In this document: positions 44,153 through 54,944 of the stretch, piece after piece
How positions within the stretch are numbered: position 1 is the first letter of the stretch
Layout of the letters: every line of letters starts with the position of its first letter
Translations under genes and position numbers: made by a program
Assembly (NCBI GenBank): GCA_032622095.1
Contig: CP136066.1
Span: forward strand, 11,369,784-11,433,783
DNA length: 64,000 bases
From: Siphonodentalium dalli
Lineage: Eukaryota; Mollusca; Scaphopoda; Gadilida; Siphonodentaliidae
Direction: 5' to 3'
The notes under the pieces: model-generated
Told to the model about the DNA's origin: nothing
Seen by the model: only the letters and a program-made list of their open reading frames with translations
The model's database searches: none

Positions 44153-44471
44153 CAAGCCTTTATATAGCATGCCTGTCATTTGCAGAATGAGGTCCCCAGA
44201 GGGTGAATTTAGTGAATCCCGCACAGCGGGCTAGCATAAGCAACTTCACCCTCTGAGGACCTCATTCTGCATAGGCCTCATCTGCTATGGGAGTCATAGA
44301 CTCAGACTGAATATTGTGATGTAACTAAAAAAGAAATAGAATCTTTGTGAAGAAGTTTATATAGAAAATTTATAATAAAGAAACTTTCCAGAGAAGATGA
44401 GGCCAAAGCAGAATGAGGTCCCCGAAGGGTGAATCTAGTGATGCTAGCCCACTATGCTAAACTCAGGCTTG
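44153..44471. mobile_element. Family H element, flanks do not match
   Basis: Left end CAAGCCTTTATATAGCATG, right end AACTCAGGCTTG. The 8-mers ATATTCAT and TCCATGAC differ, and the second hairpin is cut short (at GCCCACTATG), so a deletion or exchange has occurred. The right end abuts a family F element. Confidence 0.75.
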
Positions 44472-44474
44472 TCC

Positions 44475-44760
44475 ATGACTCGAGCTTCCTGAACTTTTGC
44501 GAAAACTCTGTGCCAGTGCATTATCTTATATATGAAAGTCTCCCATAGGGAGCCTCGCATATTTAAGAGAATGCATTGGCATAGTAATATTTACCTTGAC
44601 CTTGTAAGGCTAAGCCAATGCGTTGTCTTATATATGCGAGTCTGCCATAGGGAGCCTCGATTATATATATGTGAGGCTTCCTATGGGAGACTCGAATATA
44701 TAAGACAATGCACTGGCACAGGATCTTTGATGCACCATCGCAGCTCCCATCATAAAAGGG
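44475..44760. mobile_element. Family F element, left tip lost
   Basis: Begins within the F end (CATGACTCGAGCTTCCTGAA), carries three hairpin arms, and ends CAGCTCCCATCATAAAAGGG before TTAA. Confidence 0.78.
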
Positions 44761-44808
44761 TTAAACATGAAATTTGAATTTAGGTTGTTCCAGACCTGAT
44801 GAACACAA

Positions 44809-45187
44809 CAAGCCTGGATATAGTTTGCCTGTCATTTGCAGAATGAGGTCCCCAGAGGGTGAATTTAGTGACGCTATCCTGCTTAGCGGGCTAGCATCAC
44901 TAAATTCACCCTCTGGGGACCTCATTCTGCTTAGGCCTCAACCGCTGGAGACCTAGGATCAGATTGAAGTTCCCCAGTTAAAGTTGTTCACCCATTAGTC
45001 ACCTCGATTATGCAATTTATCTTCTGCAAATTAGGGGATATGGAAACTGAACTAATGGGGAAAAAGTAACTGAGGTCCCCAGAGGGTGAATTTGGTGAAA
45101 AATAGCCTGCTGTGCAGGATACCATTACTAAATTCACCCTCTGGGGACCTCATTCTGCACCTGTCAGACACACTATATCCAGACTTG
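44809..45187. mobile_element. Family H element 9 bp from the ZF3 stop codon
   Basis: Ends CAAGCCTGGATATAG and CTATATCCAGACTTG with a perfect 8-bp duplication GAACACAA (44801-44808 and 45188-45195). One base separates the inner duplication from the ZF3 stop (45199-45197). It therefore makes up the proximal 3' UTR of ZF3. Confidence 0.95.
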
Positions 45188-45196
45188 GAACACAAC

Positions 45197-48100
45197 CTAT
45201 TCAACAGCAGTTGTAGCGAAGCTCGTAGGTTGCATGTGTGAACCAGTACTGTCTGGACGGGAATTCGTCAGGTTTATAGCTGTCGGCGTCACCCCTCGTT
45301 CAACTGGGTCATTTAATGTTGCCATGGAAACAGAATCAGGTGCAGACAGCAAAGAATTAGGAACACCGCGATGAGCCCTGGAATGCAGATCTATCCCAGA
45401 ATTCATATAGCCCAAACTGCGCGAAAATGATTCTGCCGCTTGCGTGTTTGGTGTGCATAATGAAGAAGGCACTAAACCACGATCAAAAACCTGAGCAAGA
45501 TGTCTGCTGTTTGCTCCGGGAAAGTTCAAAGCAGACGACAAGAAGTCAAGTTCTCCAGGTTCAGAGAATCTGCTCATTGTTTGTGGATTCATCGTCGAAG
45601 GCAGCATCGATTCCTGTTCGGAATAGTCCATTTTATACATACATGCATTGATTCTACTGGCGAGTTCAAGGGCGGCAGCCATTGATTCTGGTTCTTTGTA
45701 AGGAACACTCGGCACAGGTTTATTAATGCGATTAGCATAGTCGCTTCCATATACAGGAGGCGCTCCACGTGGATTGACGTCACTCATCACACTGCTTATT
45801 TTATTGGTCAGATCAATGCCAGATACTGAATCCGAAACATTTATGTTTGATGCCGATGTTGGTCTATTTATCTTGTTTGCAAGATCAACTCCGGAGTAGA
45901 ACATCCCAAAATCAGCGAAATCTGAATTCAGTACACTCGACTTTAACGTGCTATTTATAGAAGCAGTTACAGCTGTCTGTATCATAGCCGTATCAGGTGA
46001 TTGCTTCTCGACTGGTTCCAATTCATTGTCAGCACTAGTGAACTTGCTAGCAGGCGTCATCTGCCCTTTGCTAGTAGGCGTAATCGACCCTGTCTCCATG
46101 GAAACTGGAGGTGAATTAACAATCTCCTCTTCCTTCACATCATCTTTATTGTCCACCTCTGTTTGTTTCTCTATCAGCTGTTGTTCTGCGTAATTCATCA
46201 AAGCAGAACTAACGCTACCACCATCATTCTCCTTTGGCTTACGATTTCTTGGTTCTGGTTTCACGTAATCGGCATCGTGGGTTTTTAAATGCGTTCTGTA
46301 GTAGTCATTCCGAATAAAACTTTTCCCACAAATTTCACATTGGTAGGGTCGAATTCCTTCATGCGCTTGTATGTGAGCTTTCAAGTTATCCCTCCGACCA
46401 AATGCTTTCGAACATATATGGCACAAATACGGTTTTTCATCGGTATGGGTGAGTTTATGTGAATTTAGATGAGAGTTTGTGTTGAATGACTTTCCACATG
46501 TCGGACATGTGAATGGTTTCTCGCCGGTGTGTATACGGATGTGAGCTCGCAAATGACTGTTACAACTAAACGGACGCAGACAGATATGACAAACGAATGG
46601 AGACGTTCCAGCGTGGACACGCTTGTGCCGCATCAGATTGCTACGAATCGTGAATTCATGCGTACATTCATCACATTTAAACGGACGTTCCCCGGTGTGA
46701 GAACGGAGATGAATTCGTAAATGCGTACTGCAGCTGAATGTCCGATCGCACACGCCACATTTATTCCCAATATTATCACCATCGTGTACTTTCCGATGCG
46801 CTGCCAAAGTCCCCGCATTAGAAAATGTCTTCAAACAAACCTCGCATTCCTTGTCTTCGCCATGCTTCATACGATGTTTTGTCAACTTTTCTTCAGATAT
46901 AAACATCCTCGGACAAATATCGCAGCCAAAATTTTTCTCCATGTGAGTCATTTGATGACGCTGTAACCGATATTTTCGTGTGAACACCTTCGAACAAGTA
47001 TCACATTCCCACGTCTTAACCTCTCTATGAATTTTCATATGATCCTTTAAAAGGAAGCCAGAATCAAACTCCTCCCCACAAATACCACATTGTTTTATGA
47101 CATTAGGATCGTCCTCGAGGTCCTCTCGCCTTACGCGACTGTTTCCTCTTGCACTCTCTTCTGCCATCGTCAGCCGTAGTTCGTCCTCATATTCCGGCGT
47201 TCCTCTGTGAACATTCTTATGCTTCATCAAGTGATCTTTTCTCACAAATTTCTTATCGCAAATTCGACAGGTAAACGGCTTTTCATCATAGTGGGACAAT
47301 CGATGACGAGACAAATGATATGTCCGCGAAAATGCTTTGAAGCAAATATCACATGCATACGGCCGTTCGCCATTGTGGATTCTCATATGCTCCTTCAGTT
47401 TATAGTTTGTCGAGAAGCCCTTGTTACATTGCTCACAAATAAAATTCTTTGCAGGTGAAATCCCAGATGATCCATAATCAACAACCGGTCGCATGTAATC
47501 AATCTTGTAACTTCCGCTTCCTTTTTTAGCCATAAGTTTCTTCGGAGTTGATTTTCTTGATTTTCTCTTCACGGGGCTTTTTTGCTCGTTAGAAGGCTTA
47601 CTTGTAGCATAGGAGTACTCATCCGTATCTGAGTCATACATCGCACCATCAGTAAATTCGTCACTTACAGCTTCACCACTCTCCCTCCTAGCTCGCTTTC
47701 TTCTCCGTGGACTATCATCTGAATCCTCATCCTCATCCTCATCGGAATCAGAATCGTCATCCTCCTCATCATCGCCATACACCTCTGCCCATGAATATTT
47801 CTCCTTTTCTTCAGTTTTCCCATCAGGACTTGACTGTGCTAAATCCATATTTCCGAACAGCCTGACTTTCCACGATTTCTTCCAGTTTGTAATTTTCGTC
47901 GGGCTTTTATCTCGGTCACTAGCCTCTCCACTACTTCCGCCTCTCAATCCAACACAATCCATTAACTTCCGCTTCTGTGCCATCGATACTTCATTTTCAC
48001 TTGACTCGTCCACCTGATCGTTCTCATCTTTAGGAGATGCATCACCTTTGACCTTGTAATCTGTGCCATTCTCTTTATGCCACTCGACGTGTTTGTGAAA

Positions 48101-48696
48101 TTCACTCAGCTTGCTGAATGACTCGAGACAAACGGTGCACGTATATCTGTTCTCAGTGTGTGCACTCACGTGAGCTCGCAGTGAGGAAATATCGCCAAAA
48201 GGCTTAAAACAAATTCCACACACAAACAATTTACTTGAACCCTCCTTCGATTCTGAACCTTTATTATTGTCCATCGCATCATCTTCTTGCTTCATATCTC
48301 CATCATTAACTTCCTCATTAGCGTCTGAGATAGGTGACCTTTTGACCCCAGCAGATTCATGTAATTCATTTGCGAAATCAGTCTTTCCTGATACATTTGC
48401 CATACTACTTTTTGCCATGTTGTTGTTATTGTTGTTATTGGTTACTTCTTCAGCTCTTAGTGACATTTCCCAAGCCTCTCTCTCATTTATTGTTAGCCTT
48501 CCTTCTTCCGATGTAATCTGCTTTCTGCCATTTTGTTCTTCGTCTTCCTGCTGACGATTTGCCTCGACTATTCGTTTTGAGTGGAACTTAGTGTAAGGGT
48601 GGTTCACTTTAGTCGTATATGATCCATAGTCATCAGTGTCCTCATCATCTTTTGACCCTTCTTCTGTGGAAGCCATACTGTCCAATGGATCCCGAC
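45197..48696 (-). CDS. ZF3 exon 2: multi-C2H2 zinc-finger protein (main coding exon)
   Basis: Starts at 48696 after TCTCTCCCCAG and runs to TAG at 45199-45197. Joined to 52705-52669 it encodes 1178 aa. Two fingers at about residues 170-220 (CGIC, CTVC) match the position of the first pair in ZF1. A DE-rich tract followed by RRRKRARR (about 315-350) looks like an acidic region plus nuclear signal. Thirteen more fingers run from about 430 to 819; the last six have standard TGE-P linkers. Residues 820-1178 are S, T and P rich with a degenerate DLANKI motif. With 15 fingers it is the most complex of the three genes. Probably a nuclear DNA-binding regulator; the target is unknown and no orthologue is asserted. 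Confidence 0.93.
45390..45900 (-). repeat. DLANKI-type motif repeats in the ZF3 C-terminus
   Basis: SGVDLANKIN, SGIDLTNKIS, GSDYANRIN, LELASRIN and SGIDLHSRA occur in order over ~170 residues, spaced roughly 20-35 residues apart. The pattern [DE][LY][AT][NS][KR]I is too regular for chance, but I know no named motif. Confidence 0.65.
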
Positions 48697-48837
48697 CTGG
48701 GGAGAGAATTTAAATAATAATATTTATTATCCATCCCCTTAGTAACACTATTTATGATTGGGCAAAAGCCATCACATGATAATCTGGGTAAAAGTCACAC
48801 AGGACTCAGAAAGTGTCAAGAATATACTACCTGACAT

Positions 48838-48925
48838 CACAGGAGTCCCTGAAAGTAATATTGGACTTGAATCGAGTCCAATATGATTTTTATAAAAGTT
48901 ATCGGGACTCTGGGTGACATCACAA
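48838..48925. repeat. Small inverted repeat in ZF3 intron
   Basis: TGACATCACAGGAGTCCC and GGGACTCTGGGTGACATCA arms enclose an inner ATTGGACT / AGTCCAAT pair. Confidence 0.65.
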
Positions 48926-49027
48926 ATTTCAAAACTGGATGCTCTGATTTTCCCACTTCTGAATCTTAAGACAAAAATGAGAGGGGTGAGACACCCAACC
49001 TAGTCACCACGTCCCTGGGAAGAGTAC

Positions 49028-49050
49028 GGGGGGGGGGGGGGGGGGGGGGG
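49028..49050. repeat. G23 homopolymer between two ~45-bp direct repeats
   Basis: 23 consecutive G. GAGACACCCAAC, then CACGTCCCTGGGAAGAGT, occurs on both sides (about 48988 and 49055). A G4-prone tract on the ZF3 template strand. Confidence 0.9.
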
Positions 49051-49134
49051 TGGTGAGACACCCAACTCAGTCGCCACGTCCCTGGGAAGAGTTAATTTAC
49101 ATCCTGTAATTATACAATAATTTTATTCTCAAAA

Positions 49135-49394
49135 TAACATAAAAAACATCCATTACCCTGCAGGGAGCCCCACACATTTATAGAAGCACATAGAAGAGTG
49201 TCGTCTGCTCATGTTTGTCTGGGGCTCTGTATGGGTGAAATTATAAAATTGTTAAAGAATACAAGAAAAAATTATTAAAATTGTAAAAAATTGTTAGGCC
49301 AATGCATTCTCTTATATATGCGAGGCGACCTATGGTCGACTCGCATATATAAGAGAATGCATTGGCACAGGGTAAAAAAAATCCCGACTTACAA
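49135..49394 (-). mobile_element. Family I fragment in ZF3 intron
   Basis: Part of the spacer (CCCTGCAGGGAGCCCCACAC, CAGACGACACT inverted) and one intact hairpin, ending AAAAATCCCGACTTAC. Both TGTGACCC ends are missing. Confidence 0.8.
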
Positions 49395-49842
49395 AATTTG
49401 GATAAACATACAGATGGTGTTAAGTTTCATGGATTGTCCGTGATACTCCCGGTTTGCCATAAGGAAAACCTCCAAAATACAGAAGACCACCATGAATGAC
49501 AATGTCTGGCACTGATGTGCAAATAGAATACAATAGAAGGGAGAAAACTCTATATTTTTAAGCTGGAATTGGAACATGAATTTGGTAGGTGTCCTTGACC
49601 TTTGAATGCATGCCAGTGATTTCGCATTCTATGTTCCCTGGTATTACTTTATATAAACATGCATGTATCTCACGGTAGCTGTATAAAACTCTGTGTTCAT
49701 TACTGTTTTATTTAATAGAATAATAATAAAAAGATGGAATTTGAAAATCAATTAAAACAATTGGTTGGAACATGAGCATATATGTGGGCATACCTCCCGC
49801 AAAAATCTCCCCCGGATAGCCATTTACAAAACTTAACAGGTC

Positions 49843-49992
49843 TGTTGTGTACAGTATGTTTTTTTTGTACTCGCCCAGGTTGTGGTGAAAAGTCATATTG
49901 GACTTGATGCTGTGCGAGTGGGTATCTCGTCCAATATGACTTTTCACCACAAACCTGGAAATTGTACAAGAAAAACACATACTGTACACAAC
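49843..49992. repeat. Foldback element in ZF3 intron
   Basis: Arms TGTTGTGTACAGTATGT and ACATACTGTACACAACA; inner arms TGGTGAAAAGTCATATTGGA pair with their complement. Only ~150 bp long. Confidence 0.78.
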
Positions 49993-50530
49993 ATTGTATA
50001 ATAACTTTATAATTTCAGAGCCTTGTATCCTTTCAAAGGTGCTCACATGCTTTACAATGGATAAACATGAATATATCAATATTGTCCACACTATGATTAT
50101 TTACATTTGCATTAAAGTCGAATTAATTTACTGCAAATAGGAACTGAAATAATGAAGCATTTGATGTGCATGATCATGCTATTGTATGAAAGAGTCATTT
50201 AATTGGTCCATGATCGAGTCATTGTTTTATGAAAGAGCAATTTTAATTGGTCAAAGATTTCTTCTTGGAAAGGAACTGTCAATGGTTGAAATAACTTACA
50301 AGTCAAGACTCTTTGAAAAGTCAAAATAATAAAATATTTCTCAAAATTTTCAATATGAGCATCATACTTGTAAGCACATATTTATCAACAACACTGCAAT
50401 GAAATTAAAAGGTTAAATTATATTCTCCCTGCCCAATTACTACAAAATTGCTTGAGTTTCATGGTTTTTTGACATTTAAATATTTAGGAAATAAACATAC
50501 TTTTTAGTTGGGTATCTGGGATTTGAGCAC

Positions 50531-51086
50531 GAAACCTGGAAATAGTGTGTCTGACATTAACAAAATGAGGTCCCCAGTAGGGCTGCAATGATACACTTTA
50601 TCACGATACGATACGTATCACGATATGCAAAAACCATGTTTTGCGAGGATTTTCTACCTAAATTGCTAAATAAACACAGTAAATATGTGTTATTTTCGCA
50701 TTCGATGACCTAAAATTGTGCTATTTGTGTATCACGATACACTTCACACGATACGATACACGTATCGTGTGAAAGCGTATCGTGATACATCAAAATCATG
50801 ATGAATCATTGCAGCTCTAGTCCCCAGGTGGTGAATAGAGATGCTATCCCACACAGCGGGCTAGCATCATCAAATTCACCCTCTGGAGACCTCATTCTGC
50901 TTAGGCCTCATCTTCTGGGAAGTATCAACAGTGTTCAGTTTCTATATACCCTAATTTGCAGAAGAGAATGAGGTCACCAGAGGGTGGATTGGTGATGCTA
51001 GCCCACCATGTGGATAGCATAATAAATTCACCCTCTGGGGACCTCATTCTGCAAATGTAGCTAGTAGACACACTATATCCAGACTT
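50531..51086. mobile_element. Family H element interrupted by a hAT-like MITE
   Basis: Left end GAAACCTGGAAATAGTGTGT, right end CACTATATCCAGACTTG. A 242-bp element with its own 8-bp duplication interrupts the first hairpin arm. The outer 8-mers (TTGAGCAC, AATGCCAG) no longer match. Confidence 0.82.
50578..50819. mobile_element. Family L hAT-like MITE nested in a family H element
   Basis: Ends TAGGGCTGCAATGAT and ATCATTGCAGCTCTA, with a perfect 8-bp duplication GTCCCCAG (50570-50577 and 50820-50827). The end type and 8-bp target fit the hAT superfamily. The interior has ATCACGATACGATACG-type inverted repeats. Confidence 0.93.
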
Positions 51087-51127
51087 GAATGCCAGCCAGT
51101 GAGTTCACAAACTGTTTTAATGCTTAA

Positions 51128-51724
51128 CCCGTTCATGACGGGAGCCACGCTGGTGAAGCAATAAAGATCCTGTGCCAGTGCATTCTCTTATATACCGCTA
51201 TACTTAAAGTAATTGACCACCAATAACGTGGTGTCACCCCGTTAATATGGCGGTACTATACCGCGGTATCCTCCAATACCGCGGTACTGATACCGCTTGT
51301 TAACGCGAACAAGTATGTGTGAGTAAATACCTCCCCTCCAAGAGTTCCATGAAAATCACTGCGGTATTCAACAAAATTAATGCGGTGCCCGCTAAAAGAC
51401 CGCGGTATCATTATCGCCCAATACCGTAACTCCACCGCCATGACCGTCTCGATACCGCTACCATTTATTACCGGTATCACCGCGGTCATGACCGGGGTAT
51501 CATCCAGTTTTTCTGGTCAATTACTTTGAGAATAGCGGTATGCGAGTCCCCTGGGAGACTCACATATGTAATAGAATGCACTGGCTTACAAGGTCAAGGT
51601 AAATATTGTCAGGCCAACGTATTTTATTATATATACGAGGCTCCATATGGGAGACTCGCATAGATAAAAGAATGCATTGGCACAGGGTTTCGCAAAATTT
51701 CAGGAAGCTCCAGTCATTGAAGAG
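51128..51724. mobile_element. Family F TTAA element interrupted by family E
   Basis: CCCGTTCATGACGGGAGCCA after TTAA to TCCAGTCATTGAAGAG before TTAA. A family E element splits the first hairpin arm. Confidence 0.85.
51195..51538. mobile_element. Family E TA-target MITE, copy 2 (nested in family F)
   Basis: Ends CCGCTATACTTAAAGTAATT and AATTACTTTGAGAATAGCGG. The interrupted host reads CTTATA(TA)TGCGAG, so removing the element leaves one TA. Opposite orientation to 14452-14794. Confidence 0.92.
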
Positions 51725-51830
51725 TTAAATCTCTGAATATCCAACAAAACAGATTTATCTCCATTGTAATTAAATTCACCAAAACAAACTGCACGAAATG
51801 CAGAATTTAACTGCATTACATGCCGTACAA

Positions 51831-52010
51831 TCTCAAGAGTATATACCATGGGGTTACTTATCTCAAGAGTATATACCATGGGGTTACTTATCTCAATAGT
51901 ATATACCATGGGGTTACTTATCTCAATAGTATATACCATGGGGTTACTTATCTCAATAGTATATACCATGGGGTTACTTATCTCAATAGTATATACCATG
52001 GGGTTACTTG
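51831..52010. repeat. 30-bp minisatellite, 6 copies
   Basis: Unit TCTCAATAGTATATACCATG then GGGTTACTTA; units are nearly identical, so expansion is recent. It lies in the ZF3 intron. Confidence 0.93.
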
Positions 52011-52169
52011 CAATGGCACATGAACAACTTATTGTAAATAGATGATGACTGTATTGTGCTTGATTATACAACTCCTGGCTGCACGATGACATGCATTGCT
52101 AATCACAACATGCTATAATCATAAAAGGCTGCTAGTATACGCGACCCCCGAATAAGGTGGCATTATTTG

Positions 52170-52262
52170 ACCGGTGGCTTTATTTTAACGGTGGCTTTAT
52201 TTTACCGGTGGCTTTATTTTGGCTTTATTTTACCGGTGGCTTTATTTTACCGGTGGCTTTTT
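52170..52262. repeat. 17-bp minisatellite, ~5 copies
   Basis: Unit ACCGGTGGCTTTATTTT with one partial unit. Confidence 0.88.
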
Positions 52263-52381
52263 TGGAAATGAAAATTATTATTCTTGAACAATAATTGAAT
52301 CAAACTTTGCTTCCAACTCCATCTTATTTACACATCTAATTTTATTTCATTAGAAACCAGAATAATCAGTAAATTTCACAG

Positions 52382-52486
52382 ATATGCCCTAAATAATCGA
52401 CTCCTTAACCACAGCAAAATTATGGGTAATTTTTCAGGATTTAGTCGGAAATATGGCTTGTTGCCATTCATCAGAAAGCTCTGTTT
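52382..52486. mobile_element. Family D element, left half only
   Basis: ATGCCCTAAATAATCGACTC through to CATCAGAAAGCTCT; the right arm and the outermost bases are missing. Confidence 0.8.
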
Positions 52487-52668
52487 TTTTGTGTGGAAAA
52501 TCTTGTTTATCCAACAGCGACGTAGCAGAACTTGAATGATTAGAATGCAATTTTTAATGACAAATATTCAACTTAATTAAAAAGTAGAATATTTAATAAT
52601 GTTAAACCACTGTGCACAATTTGATCATTACATCTAGCTTTATGAACATAGTCTATTAGAATACTCAC

Positions 52669-52705
52669 CAGGACCTTCTGATCCACTGTGGTCTGGTGTT
52701 GACAT
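52669..52705 (-). CDS. ZF3 exon 1 coding part (12 codons plus one base)
   Basis: On the minus strand ATG at 52705-52703 encodes MSTPDHSGSEGP plus one base, ending G/GTGAGTATTC. Joined to the acceptor at 48696 it gives GRDPLDSMAS in frame, and total coding length is 3537 nt (divisible by three). The exon probably begins at 52759 after TATCTTTTCAG, giving 54 nt of 5' UTR and implying a further non-coding exon upstream. If this exon is wrong, translation would start at the ATG at 48676-48674. Confidence 0.8.
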
Positions 52706-52894
52706 TGTATTGAATGTCTGATGCTGGTTACTACCGATAGTAGCTCCTCAAGAACTCAACTGAAAAGATAAACACACAGACACAGTGTAAGCAATTTCTT
52801 CTATGCCAGCCTATTGCCAGGCCAAATTCACATTTATTAGCTAATTACACCAGCGTAATTCATTTGAGATTTAGTATAAAACTATCATGCTTAA

Positions 52895-53305
52895 CCCTTT
52901 GAGTGCCAAGGGCCTAATTTACGGTCTGTAAAATCGGCCATAAAAAAATATTAAATTTTTTTAAAAGATTTTTTTGGGGTAAACTTAAGCATGGTATAGC
53001 GACTTTAAAAACTGGATAAAACCAACTATCACCAAGTATTCATAGTAATAATTTTGATGCCCATGAAAAACGTAAGATTCCCTGGCACTAAACCTAATAA
53101 ATAAGTCTGGCACTGAAAGTCTGTTAAAGAATATAAGAACAAATTATTAAAATTGTAAAAAATAATAACAAATGATGAAAAATTGTTAGGCCAATGCATT
53201 CTCTTATATATGAGAGGCGACCTATGGTCGACTCGCATATATAAGAGAATGCATTGGCACAGGGTATATGGGTTGATACAAAAATCGGACTTGGCACTCA
53301 AAGGG
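52895..53305 (+). mobile_element. Family B TTAA element, copy 2
   Basis: CCCTTTGAGTGCCAAGGGCC to CTTGGCACTCAAAGGG with TTAA on both sides. One hairpin near its right end. Followed at once by a family C left end (AGGCCCACTTACC). Confidence 0.9.
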
Positions 53306-53670
53306 TTAAAGGCCCACTTACCTTTCGAATCCCAGATCACATTATATACAGCTCTACTTGACCACCCCCCACTGCAGTACTCCATGAGATACCGTATGTC
53401 AAATGTTACTTGCATCAGTAATTGGCTTGCATAATCAGTAATTATTGGTTGTACCCATTTCAGCCAGTCATATATATATAGTTAGTTGCATCAGTAATTG
53501 GCTTGCATAATCAGTAATTAATGGTTGTACCCATTTCAGCCAGTCAGGCAATATCAATCTATTTGGGAACAAGCCATTTGACTTTTAGTTTCACATTATT
53601 GTGAATTATTTGTTTGTGTTTCATACATGTACATCACCATAATTTATCAGTCAAAATCATATTCTTGGGA
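53306..53670. other. Spacer with a tandem duplication
   Basis: TTGCATCAGTAATTGGCTTG then TTGTACCCATTTCAGCCAGTCA occurs twice (about 53410 and 53486). Confidence 0.6.
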
Positions 53671-53890
53671 CTATAGACAGGCATCGTTCATTCGTCTGAA
53701 CTCAGTCAAAGAATCAACACTGACGACAAATTCTGGCAGACTGTTCCATGGCATAACCACTCTCTGATTTAAGAGGGACAGAAAACATAATTATGTGGAC
53801 TGACGGCAAGTTCTGGCAGGCTGTTCCATAGCATAACCACTCTCTGATTTAAGAGGGGACAGAAAACATAATTCTGTCTGAAAGTCATTG
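53671..53890 (-). pseudogene. LINE-type reverse transcriptase C-terminal remnant
   Basis: Minus-strand translation gives FCPLLNQRVVMLWNSLPE and, after an internal ~105-bp duplication, VVMPWNSLPEFVVSVDSL, TEFRRMNDACL and a stop (53673-53671). The RVV-WNSLP block is typical of the end of jockey/CR1-like LINE reverse transcriptases. Confidence 0.65.
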
Positions 53891-54183
53891 AAAAAACAAG
53901 CATTCTCTCTTATAATTTAATGAAAAATGGGCTAAAAGCCCTTATGTTTCTCCCCAGTGGTTGGGGTTTGTTATGGGTGGGATATTTTCCACTGGTCATT
54001 TAGTTGTGAGAGACATATGTGCGATCAGGTCTCGTTGATAGAGAGTGTATGTGTTATAGGAAAGGAATTGACTATAAACTCCAGGGAAATATCTCTATCA
54101 TGGTCACGGAGAAATTCTGACAATGGTCTTTCAATATTGGTGCTGATGAAGATTTACCAAAATCCAAAGAACATTTTCAGAAT
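53891..54183. other. Unassigned, possibly more LINE sequence
   Basis: No clean frame. It lies on the 5' side of the LINE remnant and may be decayed ORF sequence. Confidence 0.35.
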
Positions 54184-54595
54184 TTCTCCAGTCGTAAGTC
54201 GGGATTTTTTTTACCCTGTGCCAATGAATTCTCTTATATATGCGAGTCGACCATAGGTCGCCTCGCATATATAAGAGAATGCATTGGCCTAACAATTTTT
54301 TACAATTTTAATAATTTTTTCTTGTATTCTTTAACAATTTTATAATTTCACCCATACAGAGCCCCAGACAAACATGAGCAGACGACACTCATCTATGTGC
54401 TTCTATATATGTGTGGGGCTCCCTGCAGGGTAATGGATGTTTTTTTATTTTATGTCCTAAAAATTGTAAGAAACATTTATTTAAAAAAAAAGATAAAAAG
54501 TTGTTAGGCCAATGCATTCTCTTATATATGCGAGGTGACCTATGGTCGACTCGCATATATAAGAGAATGCATTGGCACAGGGTAAAAAAAATCCT
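54184..54595 (+). mobile_element. Family I element with both tips lost
   Basis: TCCAGTCGTAAGTCGGGATT, hairpin 1, spacer with CCCTGCAGGGTAATGG, hairpin 2, then AAAAAATCCTG. The outer TGTGACCC ends are missing. Confidence 0.85.
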
Positions 54596-54678
54596 GAAAA
54601 ATAAGAGATATTTCACGGAAGTTTATACTTGATTTCTCTCTTATTATTTGCCATCATTCGTTTCTCATGCAAAAAGTA

Positions 54679-54891
54679 CAGTAATGCTCTAATTAATCGA
54701 CCTCTTAACCACAGCATAATTATGGGTAACTTTTCAGGATTTAGTCGGAAATATGGCTTGTTTCCATTCATCGGAAAGCTCTCACCGAGAGCTTTCCGAT
54801 GAATGGCAACAAGCCATATTTCCGACTAGTTCCTGAAAAGTTACCCATAATTCTCCTGTGGTTAAGGAGTCGATTAATTAGAGCATTACTG
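54679..54891. mobile_element. Family D foldback element
   Basis: Ends CAGTAATGCTCTAATTAATC, flanked by TA. Left arm CACAGCATAATTA, right arm inverted CACAGGAGAATTA: the reverse of 41878-42080. Confidence 0.92.
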
Positions 54892-54944
54892 TAAATGTTA
54901 GAAAAAGGCCCCCTTTAGAGGCTTGGTTTATTATTGGGATTTAA

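Larger units (their letters stand above)
48697..52668 (-). other. ZF3 intron 1 (3972 bp)
   Basis: Minus-strand donor G/GTGAGTATTC at 52668 and acceptor CTCTCCCCAG at 48697, phase 1. It contains a G23 tract, family I, H, L, F, E and D elements, a foldback element and two minisatellites. Confidence 0.85.
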
